Shown one piece after another: positions 26,322 through 35,525 of a stretch of 50,898 nt of DNA. The DNA is from an uncultured Alphaproteobacteria bacterium (GTDB lineage Bacteria; Pseudomonadota; Alphaproteobacteria; HIMB59; GCA-002718135): NCBI GenBank assembly GCA_902627245.1, contig CACOIH010000009.1, forward strand, positions 1 to 50,898, read 5' to 3'. Both the position numbers and the translations under genes were made by a program. Below the pieces are notes generated by a model that ran no database searches, had not been told where the DNA came from, and worked only from the letters and a program-made list of their open reading frames with translations. The first letter of the stretch is position 1, and every line of letters begins with the position of its first letter.

Positions 26322-26866
26322 TATTCATCAATAAATCCTAGTACATTTAGATTTCTATCAGCAATTAAAATTTCTCCTGACGTAACGCCTACTCCAAACA
26401 TAGCATCAATTACAACATAATGAGTCACGAAAACTATATTTCCCTCTTCTTCAAGATTGTTAATATATTTTTTTAGATTAATTAATTGAGGTTCTTTGTT
26501 TTTATAAAATTTTGGATCATAAAAAGAATTTAGAGGTTTAAATGTTGCAAAATTTTGAAATGCTAACTTTGCAGTATCCTTGCAACGACACCACTCACTC
26601 GATAAAACAGTATCAATGGGTATGTTATTTATTTTGAAGTACTGACCTAATCTTACTGACTGCTCTTTACCAAGACTATCTAAGTTTCGTTGCGTTTCAC
26701 AATTTAAAATATTAAAATTAATAGGGTCACCATTTCCTGGAGCCAAAGCATGTCTTATAAAAATTAATTTATTATTTTCTTTTAAAGTGTCAATGAGTTC
26801 TGCTTTTGAAACATTGGGTATGAAAAAAAACCCTATTAATAAAGTAATAATAAAATTTTTAATCAA
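26318..26866 (-). CDS. Exported histidine phosphatase family protein
   Basis: A protein of about 182 residues with a signal peptide ending in PNVSKA. The histidine-phosphatase motifs are IFIRHALAPG (catalytic RH), LSSEWCRCKDTA and a second-His segment IVFVTHYVVIDAM. The start is placed at a TTG (26866) that begins the signal peptide and overlaps the stop of the upstream binding-protein gene by 8 nt. An ATG at 26914 is in frame but adds 16 residues before the hydrophobic core and overlaps the upstream gene by 56 nt. Likely a periplasmic phosphatase; the substrate is unknown. It is last in the minus-strand tps block. Confidence 0.78.
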   Translation of the reverse strand: MIKNFIITLLIGFFFIPNVSKAELIDTLKENNKLIFIRHALAPGNGDPINFNILNCETQRNLDSLGKEQSVRLGQYFKINNIPIDTVLSSEWCRCKDTAKLAFQNFATFKPLNSFYDPKFYKNKEPQLINLKKYINNLEEEGNIVFVTHYVVIDAMFGVGVTSGEILIADRNLNVLGFIDEY

Positions 26867-28178
26867 TGATAATTCTTGGTTCAAAAGGATGAAGTTTTTC
26901 AAGTGGCTCAACACTCCATAAATTGTCCTCTGTTACTTGATTTAGAGAATATAGACCTTCTACATCTCCATTAATATCAAAATCAAGAGACCCAGATACT
27001 CCCTCATAATTTATTTCAATTCCTCTTAATAATAGTGCTCTTGCAGCCTCCCAACTACCAGGGCCAACAGCTATCCCAGGAGGATTAGCAATACTGACTA
27101 AACTTTTTGATAAATCATCTTTGGAATAATTATTATGTGCTTGATGTTGTAAGGCTAATGCTGCAAGCATCATAGTATCATAACTTATTGCTGAATAAGG
27201 TGAATTGGGGTCAACACCAGCATTTAACATAATATTGGCATAACTTTGAAACTCCTCTGAACTTTGTGATGTAGCCTGTGCAATAATTGTTGTTCTTTCA
27301 TTTAACTGAATCGGTATGTAAGAATAAATCAAATCTTTTACTTCATTTGTCAACATACTATCTGAGCCATATTGATGTTTAAAAATATTTGAAGTTTGTA
27401 ATTCTTGTAGTCTACTCAATACTGTATTTGTAAATTGTTCTAGTAAATTAACCGTTCTTTCATTACCATGAAGAAACATCACTAATCCTGGTTGATCATT
27501 ATCAATAGCAATATCAACAAAAGTGTTTATAAAACTTTGATTGATAACTGTTTTATCTGTGAGCAAAGTATTAAAAAGAACTGTACCACCTTCCTCTGTA
27601 AATACTTTTAGAAAATTCTGAGCAAGAGTTGAATTGTAATTATCATCTCCGTATAACAATATTATTTGTCTTATATTTTTTGAAATAAGATAGTTAGCAA
27701 TTGACGTTGATTGCTGTATATCGGAAGGTATCGTTCTAAAGAATAGATCGTTATCTTCTAAAGTTGATAATAATGGATAACTAGCTGACGAAGATATAGT
27801 TAGTATTTTTTTTGGAATGGCAATGTCTTGAATTATACGAGCAGCACTTGTAGAACAAGTAGGTCCTAAAAGAATTTCGGGCTTATTTTTTTTCAAATAA
27901 TCTTTTAAATTTTTTTCAGCTTTTGCTGGGTCACAAGCTGTATCAACACTATCTATTGATATTAATCCTCTTCCTACAATTCCTATTCCATCAGCATTGA
28001 TTGTTTTTATAGCTACTCTTTTTGCTTCTGCAATTGCTTCTGCAATTTCACTAACTGGTCCACTTTCAGCATAAAGTCCTGCTACCTTTACTTCAGCACT
28101 TAAAATGTTTGTATAAAAAAATATGATCTTAAAGGTAATTAAAATAAAAATTTTCATTATTGAGTATGTTTTTATCAT
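26859..28178 (-). CDS. ABC-type branched-chain amino acid binding protein-like (Peripla_BP_6)
   Basis: A 439-residue periplasmic protein of the type I binding fold. After the signal peptide (core about 10-25, cleavage near ILSA) comes VKVAGLYAESGPVSEIAEA, AKRVAIKTINADGIGIVGR, PEILLGPTCSTSAARIIQD, KKILTISSSASYPLL, a hinge with ILLYGDDNYNSTLAQNFL and AISYDTMMLAALALQH. The fold is that of LivJ-like receptors. No permease or ATPase is nearby, so it may act with a distant transporter or as a sensor. A second start at 28157 (MKIFILITF) gives a shorter signal peptide. It follows tpsB by 6 nt. Confidence 0.82.
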   Translation of the reverse strand: MIKTYSIMKIFILITFKIIFFYTNILSAEVKVAGLYAESGPVSEIAEAIAEAKRVAIKTINADGIGIVGRGLISIDSVDTACDPAKAEKNLKDYLKKNKPEILLGPTCSTSAARIIQDIAIPKKILTISSSASYPLLSTLEDNDLFFRTIPSDIQQSTSIANYLISKNIRQIILLYGDDNYNSTLAQNFLKVFTEEGGTVLFNTLLTDKTVINQSFINTFVDIAIDNDQPGLVMFLHGNERTVNLLEQFTNTVLSRLQELQTSNIFKHQYGSDSMLTNEVKDLIYSYIPIQLNERTTIIAQATSQSSEEFQSYANIMLNAGVDPNSPYSAISYDTMMLAALALQHQAHNNYSKDDLSKSLVSIANPPGIAVGPGSWEAARALLLRGIEINYEGVSGSLDFDINGDVEGLYSLNQVTEDNLWSVEPLEKLHPFEPRIIID

Positions 28179-28184
28179 AAATTG

Positions 28185-29867
28185 TTAGAATGAAAATGTT
28201 GTATTGAGTAAATAAATTGGTCTAGAAGTAGTTCCTTCAACACTTTTATCTGCCTCAGCAGCTTCAAAACTTATATCAAGACTATTCGAATTTAGAGGAA
28301 TTTTAATTTTAATTCCGTACCCTCCACTAGCAACTTCTGTTCTACTAAATTCACCAGAGGCTGGTCTTTTATAGTAGGTAGCACCAACACCCAAATGAAT
28401 ATATGGCTCTATTTGAATAGATTGATCCTTTTTATTATCTTGATTTTCAATAAACGGGTAAAAAGCTTTTCCTATATCAGTTCTAAAAAAAAAGCCTTGA
28501 TCACCTGACATATTACCTGATGTATAACCAGACATTTGACCTGGTCCTGTAATATTTATTTGTTCAGAATTAATCAATCCTCTATCACTAACAAGTTTCT
28601 GAAAAACAAATCTTGTATTCAAAGAATAGTCTCTTAAAATTTGTCTTTTCAAATTTATATCACCATTCCATTTTATAAAATTTAACTTTGGACCAACACG
28701 AGATAGTGTGTCTCTATCTGATATTTTAGTGACATAATGTGGTGTACCTGCCTTTAAAGCAGAGCTACCCTTGAGAGAAAATGAATCTAAAAAAGATAGA
28801 TTTGTAGAAGTATATTTTAACTCTAATGCATTATATTCATCATAAAATGTATCAGTATCAATACCAATTATTGTTGGATACTCTCTTTCCTTAGTCCACT
28901 TCCAATCAAGCAAAATATTATTTTTTACAAGACGTGTATTTTTTAGCTGATATTCAAGACCAAAGTTAATTTGTTTAAATTCTCCTTTTTTATTTAATCC
29001 GTTAGGTTCTGAATAAGATTCATTAACAGCACCAAAAACAGAAAAGTCTGAGGCAAGAATTGGTACTTTTCCTCCAACAAGATATGCTTCACGAAAATCT
29101 GTACGTTTAATTATTTCAGTATTATCAATTGGAATTTTTGTAGTATTTTTAGGATCTAATACATATGCTGCGTAGAAATTTTCACCATAACCAAATGGGC
29201 TATTAAAACTAATATATGAAGTGAATTGATCTTTACCTGCAGATTCTGACAATCCATTTGCATAAGTTAAGTATCCACTCACTAATTCATGTTCGGCATT
29301 TAATTGAAGAGACGATGTGCCAGGTTCCTCGCCAGCTTTTATGGTTGTCTCTAATTCTACACCTGGCAATTCTCTTGATTTAATAATTGATTTTTCAATT
29401 ATAGGATATTCTAATCCCTTTATACCAACTAATTTTTGAAAATAATTTTTTATCGGTTTAGAAATACGGTCATCTAATTGAGAATAATCAATAGACTCTA
29501 TTTTTCCAGGAAAAACAATAGCTTTAATCTTGCTATTTTGTTCAATTGATTGAGGTGGAACAATGAACCGAGTTAAAAAGTATCCATTCAAAACATACAA
29601 TTGCTCTAAAGCTATAAGTAAATTATAAAAATCTTTTAGAGTTATTATTTGAAATTTTTTTGATTTAAATAAATTTTTGCGCAGCTCAATCATTTCGTCG
29701 ATTTCATTTTCAATTTCAATACCAACAAAATTAAATGAAATATTTTCTGCACCAGGTGGTACCACTAAACCTGTTTCATAAACAATATAATTACCAGTAT
29801 TTCCAAAAACAGGATATGTCGCAAATGAAGTAGAAATAAAAAAGATAAAAAATGAAAGTAATCTCAT
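28185..29867 (-). CDS. Two-partner secretion outer-membrane transporter (TpsB, ShlB/FhaC-like)
   Basis: A 560-residue outer-membrane protein: signal peptide (about 1-22), POTRA_2-like domain (about 40-125, with FNFVGIEIENEIDEM, VLNGYFLTRFIVPPQS, IKAIVFPGKIESIDY), a second POTRA (SRELPGVELETTIKAGEEPG) and a C-terminal 16-strand barrel rich in alternating aromatic residues (SGYLTYANGLSESAGKD, FNSPFGYGENFYAAY). It ends in TTFSF, a typical C-terminal outer-membrane signature. It should export the adjacent TpsA adhesin. It starts 1 nt after the tpsA stop, so both are co-translated. Confidence 0.88.
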   Translation of the reverse strand: MRLLSFFIFFISTSFATYPVFGNTGNYIVYETGLVVPPGAENISFNFVGIEIENEIDEMIELRKNLFKSKKFQIITLKDFYNLLIALEQLYVLNGYFLTRFIVPPQSIEQNSKIKAIVFPGKIESIDYSQLDDRISKPIKNYFQKLVGIKGLEYPIIEKSIIKSRELPGVELETTIKAGEEPGTSSLQLNAEHELVSGYLTYANGLSESAGKDQFTSYISFNSPFGYGENFYAAYVLDPKNTTKIPIDNTEIIKRTDFREAYLVGGKVPILASDFSVFGAVNESYSEPNGLNKKGEFKQINFGLEYQLKNTRLVKNNILLDWKWTKEREYPTIIGIDTDTFYDEYNALELKYTSTNLSFLDSFSLKGSSALKAGTPHYVTKISDRDTLSRVGPKLNFIKWNGDINLKRQILRDYSLNTRFVFQKLVSDRGLINSEQINITGPGQMSGYTSGNMSGDQGFFFRTDIGKAFYPFIENQDNKKDQSIQIEPYIHLGVGATYYKRPASGEFSRTEVASGGYGIKIKIPLNSNSLDISFEAAEADKSVEGTTSRPIYLLNTTFSF

Positions 29868-29868
29868 A

Positions 29869-32800
29869 TTATAATCTTTGGATACTAAGTGCGTCTACCT
29901 GAGGAAAAGAGGTAATAAATTCTTTTTCAATTAAAGCTGCATTGGATGCACCATCTACAGAAATAAAAGACACTATTCGTGAAACATCATCAAAGACATC
30001 TTTATTAATTTTTTCTTGAACGGCTATTTTCTCTTTTTCTTCATCTGGTGGTACCCCAGGAGGATCAAATTTGTTACCAGCGTTTATATTTGCAACCGGA
30101 GTTGCTACTAAAGCACCTGCACTATCCTCAACAGATATTGCATCTGAAGCAAAACCCGAAATTTCATATGATATTGGAACATCTTTTGCAGAACCAATAT
30201 CAGGGTTATTAAAACTACCAGAAGCACTAATAGTTAGATCTGCTCCTGTTAGATTCAAACCTGTTATACTTCCACTATTAATAGTTGCTGTTGTTGTACC
30301 ATCATATGTTTTATCTTCTGCACTAGCTCCTGTAACAGAAAAATTTGCAGACATTAAAGAACCTGTAGTAGCTGTTACGGTAGAAAGATTTATATCACCC
30401 ATTTCTTTTTCTGTTATGCCTTCACCATCTAAAAGTTGAATATTTAAATTTTCAGCTGTCAAACTTGCAGAACTTGCAACAATGTCTGCTATACCGTCAA
30501 TTCTGTTACTGTCATCAACACCATTTACTTCAGTATCACTTGCAATAATTTCTAAATTTGCAGCAAGGTTGATATCACTATTAATATTTACATCTCTTCC
30601 TGCATGAAGATTCAAACTTCCTGCTCCAGTAACAGTAATAGCAGAGTCAATGGTAATATCTGAATTAGCTTGAAGGGTTACATCGACACCGTTATTTAAA
30701 AATTCCTCTAATTCAGTTTTATTAATAACGACATCGCTACTCTTAAAATTTGTATAAGATGTTGCTCCTCTCATTATGGAATCTGACCATAAGTATACTG
30801 CACCTGCATCTGTTGCATCATTATTGAGTCCGTCATCACCAGTAACACCAACAGCCATCAATGTACCTGTGTCATCGAGTGCGATACTGTTTGGGAAAGT
30901 ATCTGCATCTACGACACCATGATTAGATGTATCAACTGAATTAGCCCCTGTTTGGCCAAGTCCTAAGGTAAATTGTAAACTTGGTCCATTTAGTTCAGTA
31001 TCTTGAAAACCAAATATACGAATATCATCTTGAGCAAAATCACCTATTGCCAATCTATTTCCATCGCCATCAATAGCTAATTGACCTGTTCCCCAGTCAG
31101 AAATACTAGTTGTGTCATAATCAGCTTTTTTATCAGGATCAGAATAACCTATTCCTATTGTTCCTGCATGCGATATACCTTCAAAATCTGAGTTAGTGAA
31201 TTCAAACAAATAAACTGCTCCAGCATTTGTGCCATCATCAACTCCGCTACCATCATCTTGTTGTGCTGAAACAGCTAAAATCTTTCCATCTTTTGTTAAT
31301 TTTACTGCATTGCCAAATCTATCACTTGGATCAAGTAATTCGGACATATTAAATGAATTAGCCCCATCTTCGTTATTAGCATCATAACCTATGCCCATAG
31401 TTCCAACAAGTTGTGGGTTAAGAAAATCAGTTGAGGTATTATTTAAAGTTTTATCAAATTTTATTAAATACACTGCGCCTGATTGTGCCTGATCGCCAGC
31501 TTTCCCTCCATTTTTGAATGAACCTATTACAAGACGTGAGCCATCATCAGTCAAGTCTACAGCTGTAAACTCGTCATCCCCACTAGGACCTAAATTAGCG
31601 ATATCTAAATTACCACTAGATGAACTAACATCCATTCCAATTGTACCGACATACTCAGGAGTTTCAAAATCTGTATTAGCAAACTTAACTGTATAAACTT
31701 GTCCATGCCTATTTGCATTTCGTTGAGATAACACTAATCTATCACCATCTCCATCTAAAGCTACTCTCCACACTTTTTTACCTGCTTCTAATTGAGTTAA
31801 ATCTAAACTATAGTCTCCAGTATAACCTGTTCCAATTCTTCCTTTTAACGTTGGATTAGAGAAGTTTGTATTATCAAAAGTGAACAAATAAACAGCTCCA
31901 GTAGTCCCATCGTCATCATCAGTCCCTTGATCATTACTTGCAGATACAGCCATTCTATTGCCATCACTATCCAGTGATACACTTCGACCAAATTCATCAT
32001 CATTGTCCAATTGATCTGCTAAATCATAAAGAATACCTGATCCTGATGCATAGTCTTTACCCATGGTTGAATAAAGCTCCGGATTTTCAAAATCTGCATT
32101 ATCAAATTTAAACAAATGAACTGCTCCAACATTACTTGTAACATTGTTGTTTCCATCATCATGCATTGCTGAAGCTACAAGACGAGTACCTGTTTCGTTA
32201 AAAGCTACTCCTTCACCAAATTTATCATTTATTTCTAGGGAAGAATTAATGCTAAGATTTTCACCTCCAGTATGCCCATTCCCAATTGTACTAACGTATT
32301 CTGGAGAAGTTAAGTTATCCGAAAATTTATACAAATTAACAGCACCTGCAAGTTTTTCTGACCCAGGATTTAAATTATCCCAATAACCAACTGCTAACCG
32401 ATTTGCATCCTTATCAAAAGCAACTGAAGTTCCAAAATAGTCTTTTTTTGTAAGTGATACATCATGACTGCTCCCATTAGTATCTAAATAGTCATAACCA
32501 ATTCCTATAGAGCCAACATAAGTTGCTTTTCCAGATGTAGCGGGAACGGGATCCGTTGAACTTGCATTCATAAATTTAAAAAGACGAACAGATCCAGAAT
32601 GATTCTTTTTAGTTTGTCCGTTTGCATTTAATCCATCATCCTGAGAATTACCAACCGCTAATAAAGAACCTTCATGATTTAATGCAACTGCAGTACCAAA
32701 AAAATCATTATTTCCATCAGCTACTATATCTGCTATGTCTTTTGTTGAAACATCATTTGTAAATGTTGCACATTTACCTTTATGGTAACAACCTCTACTT

Positions 32801-35244
32801 GATGTATTATTATCATAACCATGTCCAATTCGTGCTTTAACTTCACCATTTGAAAAATTCCCATCATCAAATCCAATTATAAAAACAGATCCAGAGTTTG
32901 TTTTCTCATAAGCTGAGCCTCTCCCATTTTTGGTTTCTTCATTCCAACCATCATCACCTTTAACACCGACGGCTAAAACTTTACCATCACCACTCAGTGA
33001 AACACTTGATCCAAAAAGATCAGATCGAAAGAGCACACCTTTTTTATTTCCCTGTCCTTGCGTTCGTAAGTCTATGCTTTTTTCATCAATAGAACCAGCA
33101 GCACCAACAGTGTAACCATTTCCAATTCTTCCTACAAGTTCCCCACCTGCATATGAAGTGTCAGAAAATTCGAAAAGGTAAACTGCACCTGTATTCTTAT
33201 TGCCGTCTATATCTTTCAATGTGTTTGGATTTCCTCCATCACCTGTTGCACCAACAACTAACCTTGTGCCATCACTATTAAAAGAGACGGAGCGTCCAAA
33301 TTTATCACTTTTATTAACATAACTGCCAACATCAATAGAACCAGTTCCGGAATAGCCCTTTCCTATTCGACCTTTAAGCTGTGCATTTGAGAAATCACCA
33401 TCAGTAAATTGATATAAATAGACAACTCCAGCATTTGATTTATTACCTGCACTACCTTTATCTCCGGTTGCACCTACAGCCAGTAATGTTGCATCATCAC
33501 TTAAAGTAACACTTGAGCCATAATAATGATTAGTGTTGCTAGCATTTGTTTCATCATAATTGTTTGTTGAAGATGGATCATAATCTTCACCAATTATTCC
33601 TCGGTATACCCAATTTTGAGAAGAAACACCTGTTCCAACAGTAATATTTTTTGGATCAAGTAATAAATGGCCACCTTCTGATATATTAACATTTGATAAT
33701 CCCACATGACGTAAGGTATCTTTAGAAGAAATCTCTACTGCACCACCTATTGTTCCTCTTGCATTAATATTACCAATCATTGTAGTTTCATGATCACTCC
33801 AAATAATTGCAGTTCCTGCTTTTCCATTGGAAGAAGAAATATCAATACTTGACCCATCAGAGACTAAAACTGTTTTTGCATTTTTAAGACTTGGTCTTGC
33901 ATCCCATCTATCAACAAAAACCTCTTGCTGCTCTGGAGTTCTTGTTAAATTATTTTTCCCCTGAAATTCTCCCCCAATACGAACTAAACCACCTTGGGTA
34001 TTACCTGCTACGTTTATGTTTGAGGATAGTAAACGTATGTAACCTTCTGACTCTATATCAATATACCCACCTTGTTGATTTCCTTTTGAGGAAATGGTTC
34101 CTGAGGACATAATATTAGGAGCTGATAAAAAAACATCACCTCCACTTGTATGTCCTGAAGTATTAATTGTACTGCCATAAGTTTGAACAATTTTATAATC
34201 AGATTGTACGTTAATATTGCCGCCAGTATTAACTCCAGAAGAAGCATTAAGATTTCCACCTAAAGATATTTCACCAGTACCATCAAAATCTATTTTTCCC
34301 GCTACTGTTCCTGATACATCAACATCTCCACCAAAAGATAAAAAACCTCCTGTTACTTTTATATTACCACCCTCTTTCGCTGTTAAGTTTCCTGCCACAA
34401 CAATGTCACTTCCACTTCCAAGAGTAATGACACCATCTTTTTGTGAAGCAGTTGTTGCAACAAGATTGCCTGGGATATTGACGGCTCGTTGAATAACATT
34501 TTTAGCAGCACCAACATCAATATCTATTCTGTTTGCCGTTGATGTTCCTTCATGATTAATAATTGTATTTAATTCTTCTGCATTTTGATCAAGTAGAGTG
34601 ATAGCTTCATTAAAAGGAACACTCACTTGTAAAAATTTATCACCGCTCAAGTCTAATGTAATTTCTTTTCCCGAACCTATTCCTATTTTACCAAGATTAG
34701 CATTTATCGTACCTTCATTATTTATAGCACCACCAAGTAATGCCGTAAAACCACCATCTAGTGTTGTAATAGAACCTTTATGAATAATAGAAGAAAAAAT
34801 ATTATCTTTATCATCTGCTTTAAATAAAAATTTATTATTAAGAAAATCATCATTAGATAAAGCAAGGGTTGATGCACCAAAGGAATGAGCAGAAATAGTA
34901 GAGGTTGGTGTAAAATAAACACCATTTTCATTAACGACAAAAACTTTACCATTTGCATTTAATGAACCGGCAAGTGTGGTTGGATTACCTGAGATAACAC
35001 GGTTTAATGCACTGGCATTAATAGAAGGTTGATTAAAAGTTACACTATTTTCAGCACCAATATCAAAACTATTCCATTCAATTATAGATTGTTGGGACGA
35101 CTGAGTAATGGTCATAGAATTATCAGATGAACTAATAGAAATATTACCTGCAACTACATTTTCTCCACTTGGAAGATCCGCTGCATATAAAAATTGAGAT
35201 TCTAAAAAAAGAAATGAAACAAGAAAACTAATAGTATTTTTCAT
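29869..35244 (-). CDS. Large TpsA filamentous-hemagglutinin-like adhesin with integrin-type repeats
   Basis: A secreted protein of 1791 residues. Signal peptide (about 1-21, ending SQFLYA) is followed by the TPS/haemagg_act domain (about 25-260) with SIIEWNSFDIGAENSVTFNQ, ALNRVISGNPTTLAGSL and NGVYFTPTSTISAHSFGAS. A beta-helix region runs to GGHLLLDPKNITVG (about 530). Twelve copies of an integrin-like unit (FGxxVsxxxDGxxLAVGaxxDDG, then GAVYLF) follow at about 535-1485, and a YDG/MBG-type domain (KTYDGTTTATI) at about 1620-1720. The start is the ATG at 35244; an upstream TTG would hide the signal peptide. Likely a surface adhesin; ligand unknown. Confidence 0.88.
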   Translation of the reverse strand: MKNTISFLVSFLFLESQFLYAADLPSGENVVAGNISISSSDNSMTITQSSQQSIIEWNSFDIGAENSVTFNQPSINASALNRVISGNPTTLAGSLNANGKVFVVNENGVYFTPTSTISAHSFGASTLALSNDDFLNNKFLFKADDKDNIFSSIIHKGSITTLDGGFTALLGGAINNEGTINANLGKIGIGSGKEITLDLSGDKFLQVSVPFNEAITLLDQNAEELNTIINHEGTSTANRIDIDVGAAKNVIQRAVNIPGNLVATTASQKDGVITLGSGSDIVVAGNLTAKEGGNIKVTGGFLSFGGDVDVSGTVAGKIDFDGTGEISLGGNLNASSGVNTGGNINVQSDYKIVQTYGSTINTSGHTSGGDVFLSAPNIMSSGTISSKGNQQGGYIDIESEGYIRLLSSNINVAGNTQGGLVRIGGEFQGKNNLTRTPEQQEVFVDRWDARPSLKNAKTVLVSDGSSIDISSSNGKAGTAIIWSDHETTMIGNINARGTIGGAVEISSKDTLRHVGLSNVNISEGGHLLLDPKNITVGTGVSSQNWVYRGIIGEDYDPSSTNNYDETNASNTNHYYGSSVTLSDDATLLAVGATGDKGSAGNKSNAGVVYLYQFTDGDFSNAQLKGRIGKGYSGTGSIDVGSYVNKSDKFGRSVSFNSDGTRLVVGATGDGGNPNTLKDIDGNKNTGAVYLFEFSDTSYAGGELVGRIGNGYTVGAAGSIDEKSIDLRTQGQGNKKGVLFRSDLFGSSVSLSGDGKVLAVGVKGDDGWNEETKNGRGSAYEKTNSGSVFIIGFDDGNFSNGEVKARIGHGYDNNTSSRGCYHKGKCATFTNDVSTKDIADIVADGNNDFFGTAVALNHEGSLLAVGNSQDDGLNANGQTKKNHSGSVRLFKFMNASSTDPVPATSGKATYVGSIGIGYDYLDTNGSSHDVSLTKKDYFGTSVAFDKDANRLAVGYWDNLNPGSEKLAGAVNLYKFSDNLTSPEYVSTIGNGHTGGENLSINSSLEINDKFGEGVAFNETGTRLVASAMHDDGNNNVTSNVGAVHLFKFDNADFENPELYSTMGKDYASGSGILYDLADQLDNDDEFGRSVSLDSDGNRMAVSASNDQGTDDDDGTTGAVYLFTFDNTNFSNPTLKGRIGTGYTGDYSLDLTQLEAGKKVWRVALDGDGDRLVLSQRNANRHGQVYTVKFANTDFETPEYVGTIGMDVSSSSGNLDIANLGPSGDDEFTAVDLTDDGSRLVIGSFKNGGKAGDQAQSGAVYLIKFDKTLNNTSTDFLNPQLVGTMGIGYDANNEDGANSFNMSELLDPSDRFGNAVKLTKDGKILAVSAQQDDGSGVDDGTNAGAVYLFEFTNSDFEGISHAGTIGIGYSDPDKKADYDTTSISDWGTGQLAIDGDGNRLAIGDFAQDDIRIFGFQDTELNGPSLQFTLGLGQTGANSVDTSNHGVVDADTFPNSIALDDTGTLMAVGVTGDDGLNNDATDAGAVYLWSDSIMRGATSYTNFKSSDVVINKTELEEFLNNGVDVTLQANSDITIDSAITVTGAGSLNLHAGRDVNINSDINLAANLEIIASDTEVNGVDDSNRIDGIADIVASSASLTAENLNIQLLDGEGITEKEMGDINLSTVTATTGSLMSANFSVTGASAEDKTYDGTTTATINSGSITGLNLTGADLTISASGSFNNPDIGSAKDVPISYEISGFASDAISVEDSAGALVATPVANINAGNKFDPPGVPPDEEKEKIAVQEKINKDVFDDVSRIVSFISVDGASNAALIEKEFITSFPQVDALSIQRL
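30800..33600 (-). repeat. Twelve internal integrin-like repeats of tpsA
   Basis: Coding repeats of about 65-90 residues, for example FGRSVSFNSDGTRLVVGATG, FGSSVSLSGDGKVLAVGVKG, FGTAVALNHEGSLLAVGNSQ, FGRSVSLDSDGNRMAVSASN and FGNAVKLTKDGKILAVSAQQ. Each is followed by a GxVYLFxF strand and an IGxGY turn. Copies 8, 9 and 11 have lost the FG pair. DNA identity between copies is low, so this is protein-level repetition. Bounds are approximate. Confidence 0.8.
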
Positions 35245-35320
35245 GATTTTAGTATCTGATTTTAAATTTAAAAATTTAGTGACTATACCGAGCAAAATAA
35301 AGATTTCAACAAATCAGAAT

Positions 35321-35348
35321 AAAAAAACCCCCTTAGTTTGGGGGTTTT
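35321..35348 (-). terminator. Intrinsic terminator between leader and tpsA
   Basis: On the minus strand AAAACCCCC / GGGGGTTTT with a 7-nt loop, followed by a T-run (seven T counted from 35327 down). It sits 77 nt before the tpsA start, so it either ends an independent RNA or attenuates tpsA transcription. Confidence 0.88.
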
Positions 35349-35435
35349 ATAAATTCGGCTCATCACCTAATGCGAGGCCTTTTAAAAAAAGGTCTGCTTA
35401 ATATGCAAAGTTGGCTTTGGTTGTGGACACCACCC

Positions 35436-35456
35436 TTAAAATGTTGGCGGATTCAT
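35436..35456 (-). CDS. Six-codon leader ORF (MNPPTF)
   Basis: ATG at 35456, stop TAA at 35438-35436, product Met-Asn-Pro-Pro-Thr-Phe. It is preceded by an ideal Shine-Dalgarno (AAAAGGAG, 35472-35465) with an 8-nt spacer, which is stronger than that of most genes in the window. The Pro-Pro pair could slow ribosomes. Translation is inferred from the ribosome site only. Confidence 0.4.
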   Translation of the reverse strand: MNPPTF

Positions 35457-35511
35457 TTTTGTAACTCCTTTTGTTAAAGAGCACGATAACAACATTAAAC
35501 TATGAGATTCC

Positions 35512-35525
35512 TTGATTTGAATCAA
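35512..35525. promoter_or_regulatory. FNR-type box upstream of the tpsA leader
   Basis: TTGAT-N4-ATCAA, an exact match to the FNR/FixK-family consensus. Two readings are possible. Centred about 41 bp before an inferred start near 35477 with a TATCGT -10 element, it would be an activator site. If the upstream TTGACA (35565-35560) with TTTACT at 18 nt is the promoter, the box lies just downstream of the start and would repress. No FNR-family gene is in the window. The rest of 35570-35729 shows only AT-rich DNA. Confidence 0.5.

Larger units (their letters stand above)
35321..35480 (-). ncRNA. Candidate structured leader RNA or sRNA upstream of tpsA
   Basis: The minus-strand RNA from about 35480 to the terminator contains a six-codon ORF and several hairpins: GTGG-TGT-CCAC just after the ORF stop, CAAAG-CCAA-CTTTG, a long stem AGACCTTTT-TTT-AAAAGGCCT with one mismatch, and a CTC/GAG stem before the terminator. 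CCGCC inside the ORF can instead pair with GGTGG after it, which excludes the GTGG/CCAC hairpin. That is the logic of a translation-sensed attenuator. No match to a known riboswitch was recognised. The 5' end is estimated. Confidence 0.45.

Noticed and set aside
30800-33600. The tpsA repeats as a DNA tandem repeat or CRISPR-like array
   Set aside because: The similarity is at protein level with variable spacing and little DNA identity; no constant repeat-spacer pattern exists anywhere in the window.
30071-34783. Several open frames on the plus strand and one on the minus strand within tpsA
   Set aside because: They are shadows of the long tpsA reading frame, with no ribosome sites or recognisable domains.
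35245-35295. Upstream extension of tpsA by 17 residues from a TTG codon
   Set aside because: It would bury the signal peptide that begins at the ATG at 35244.
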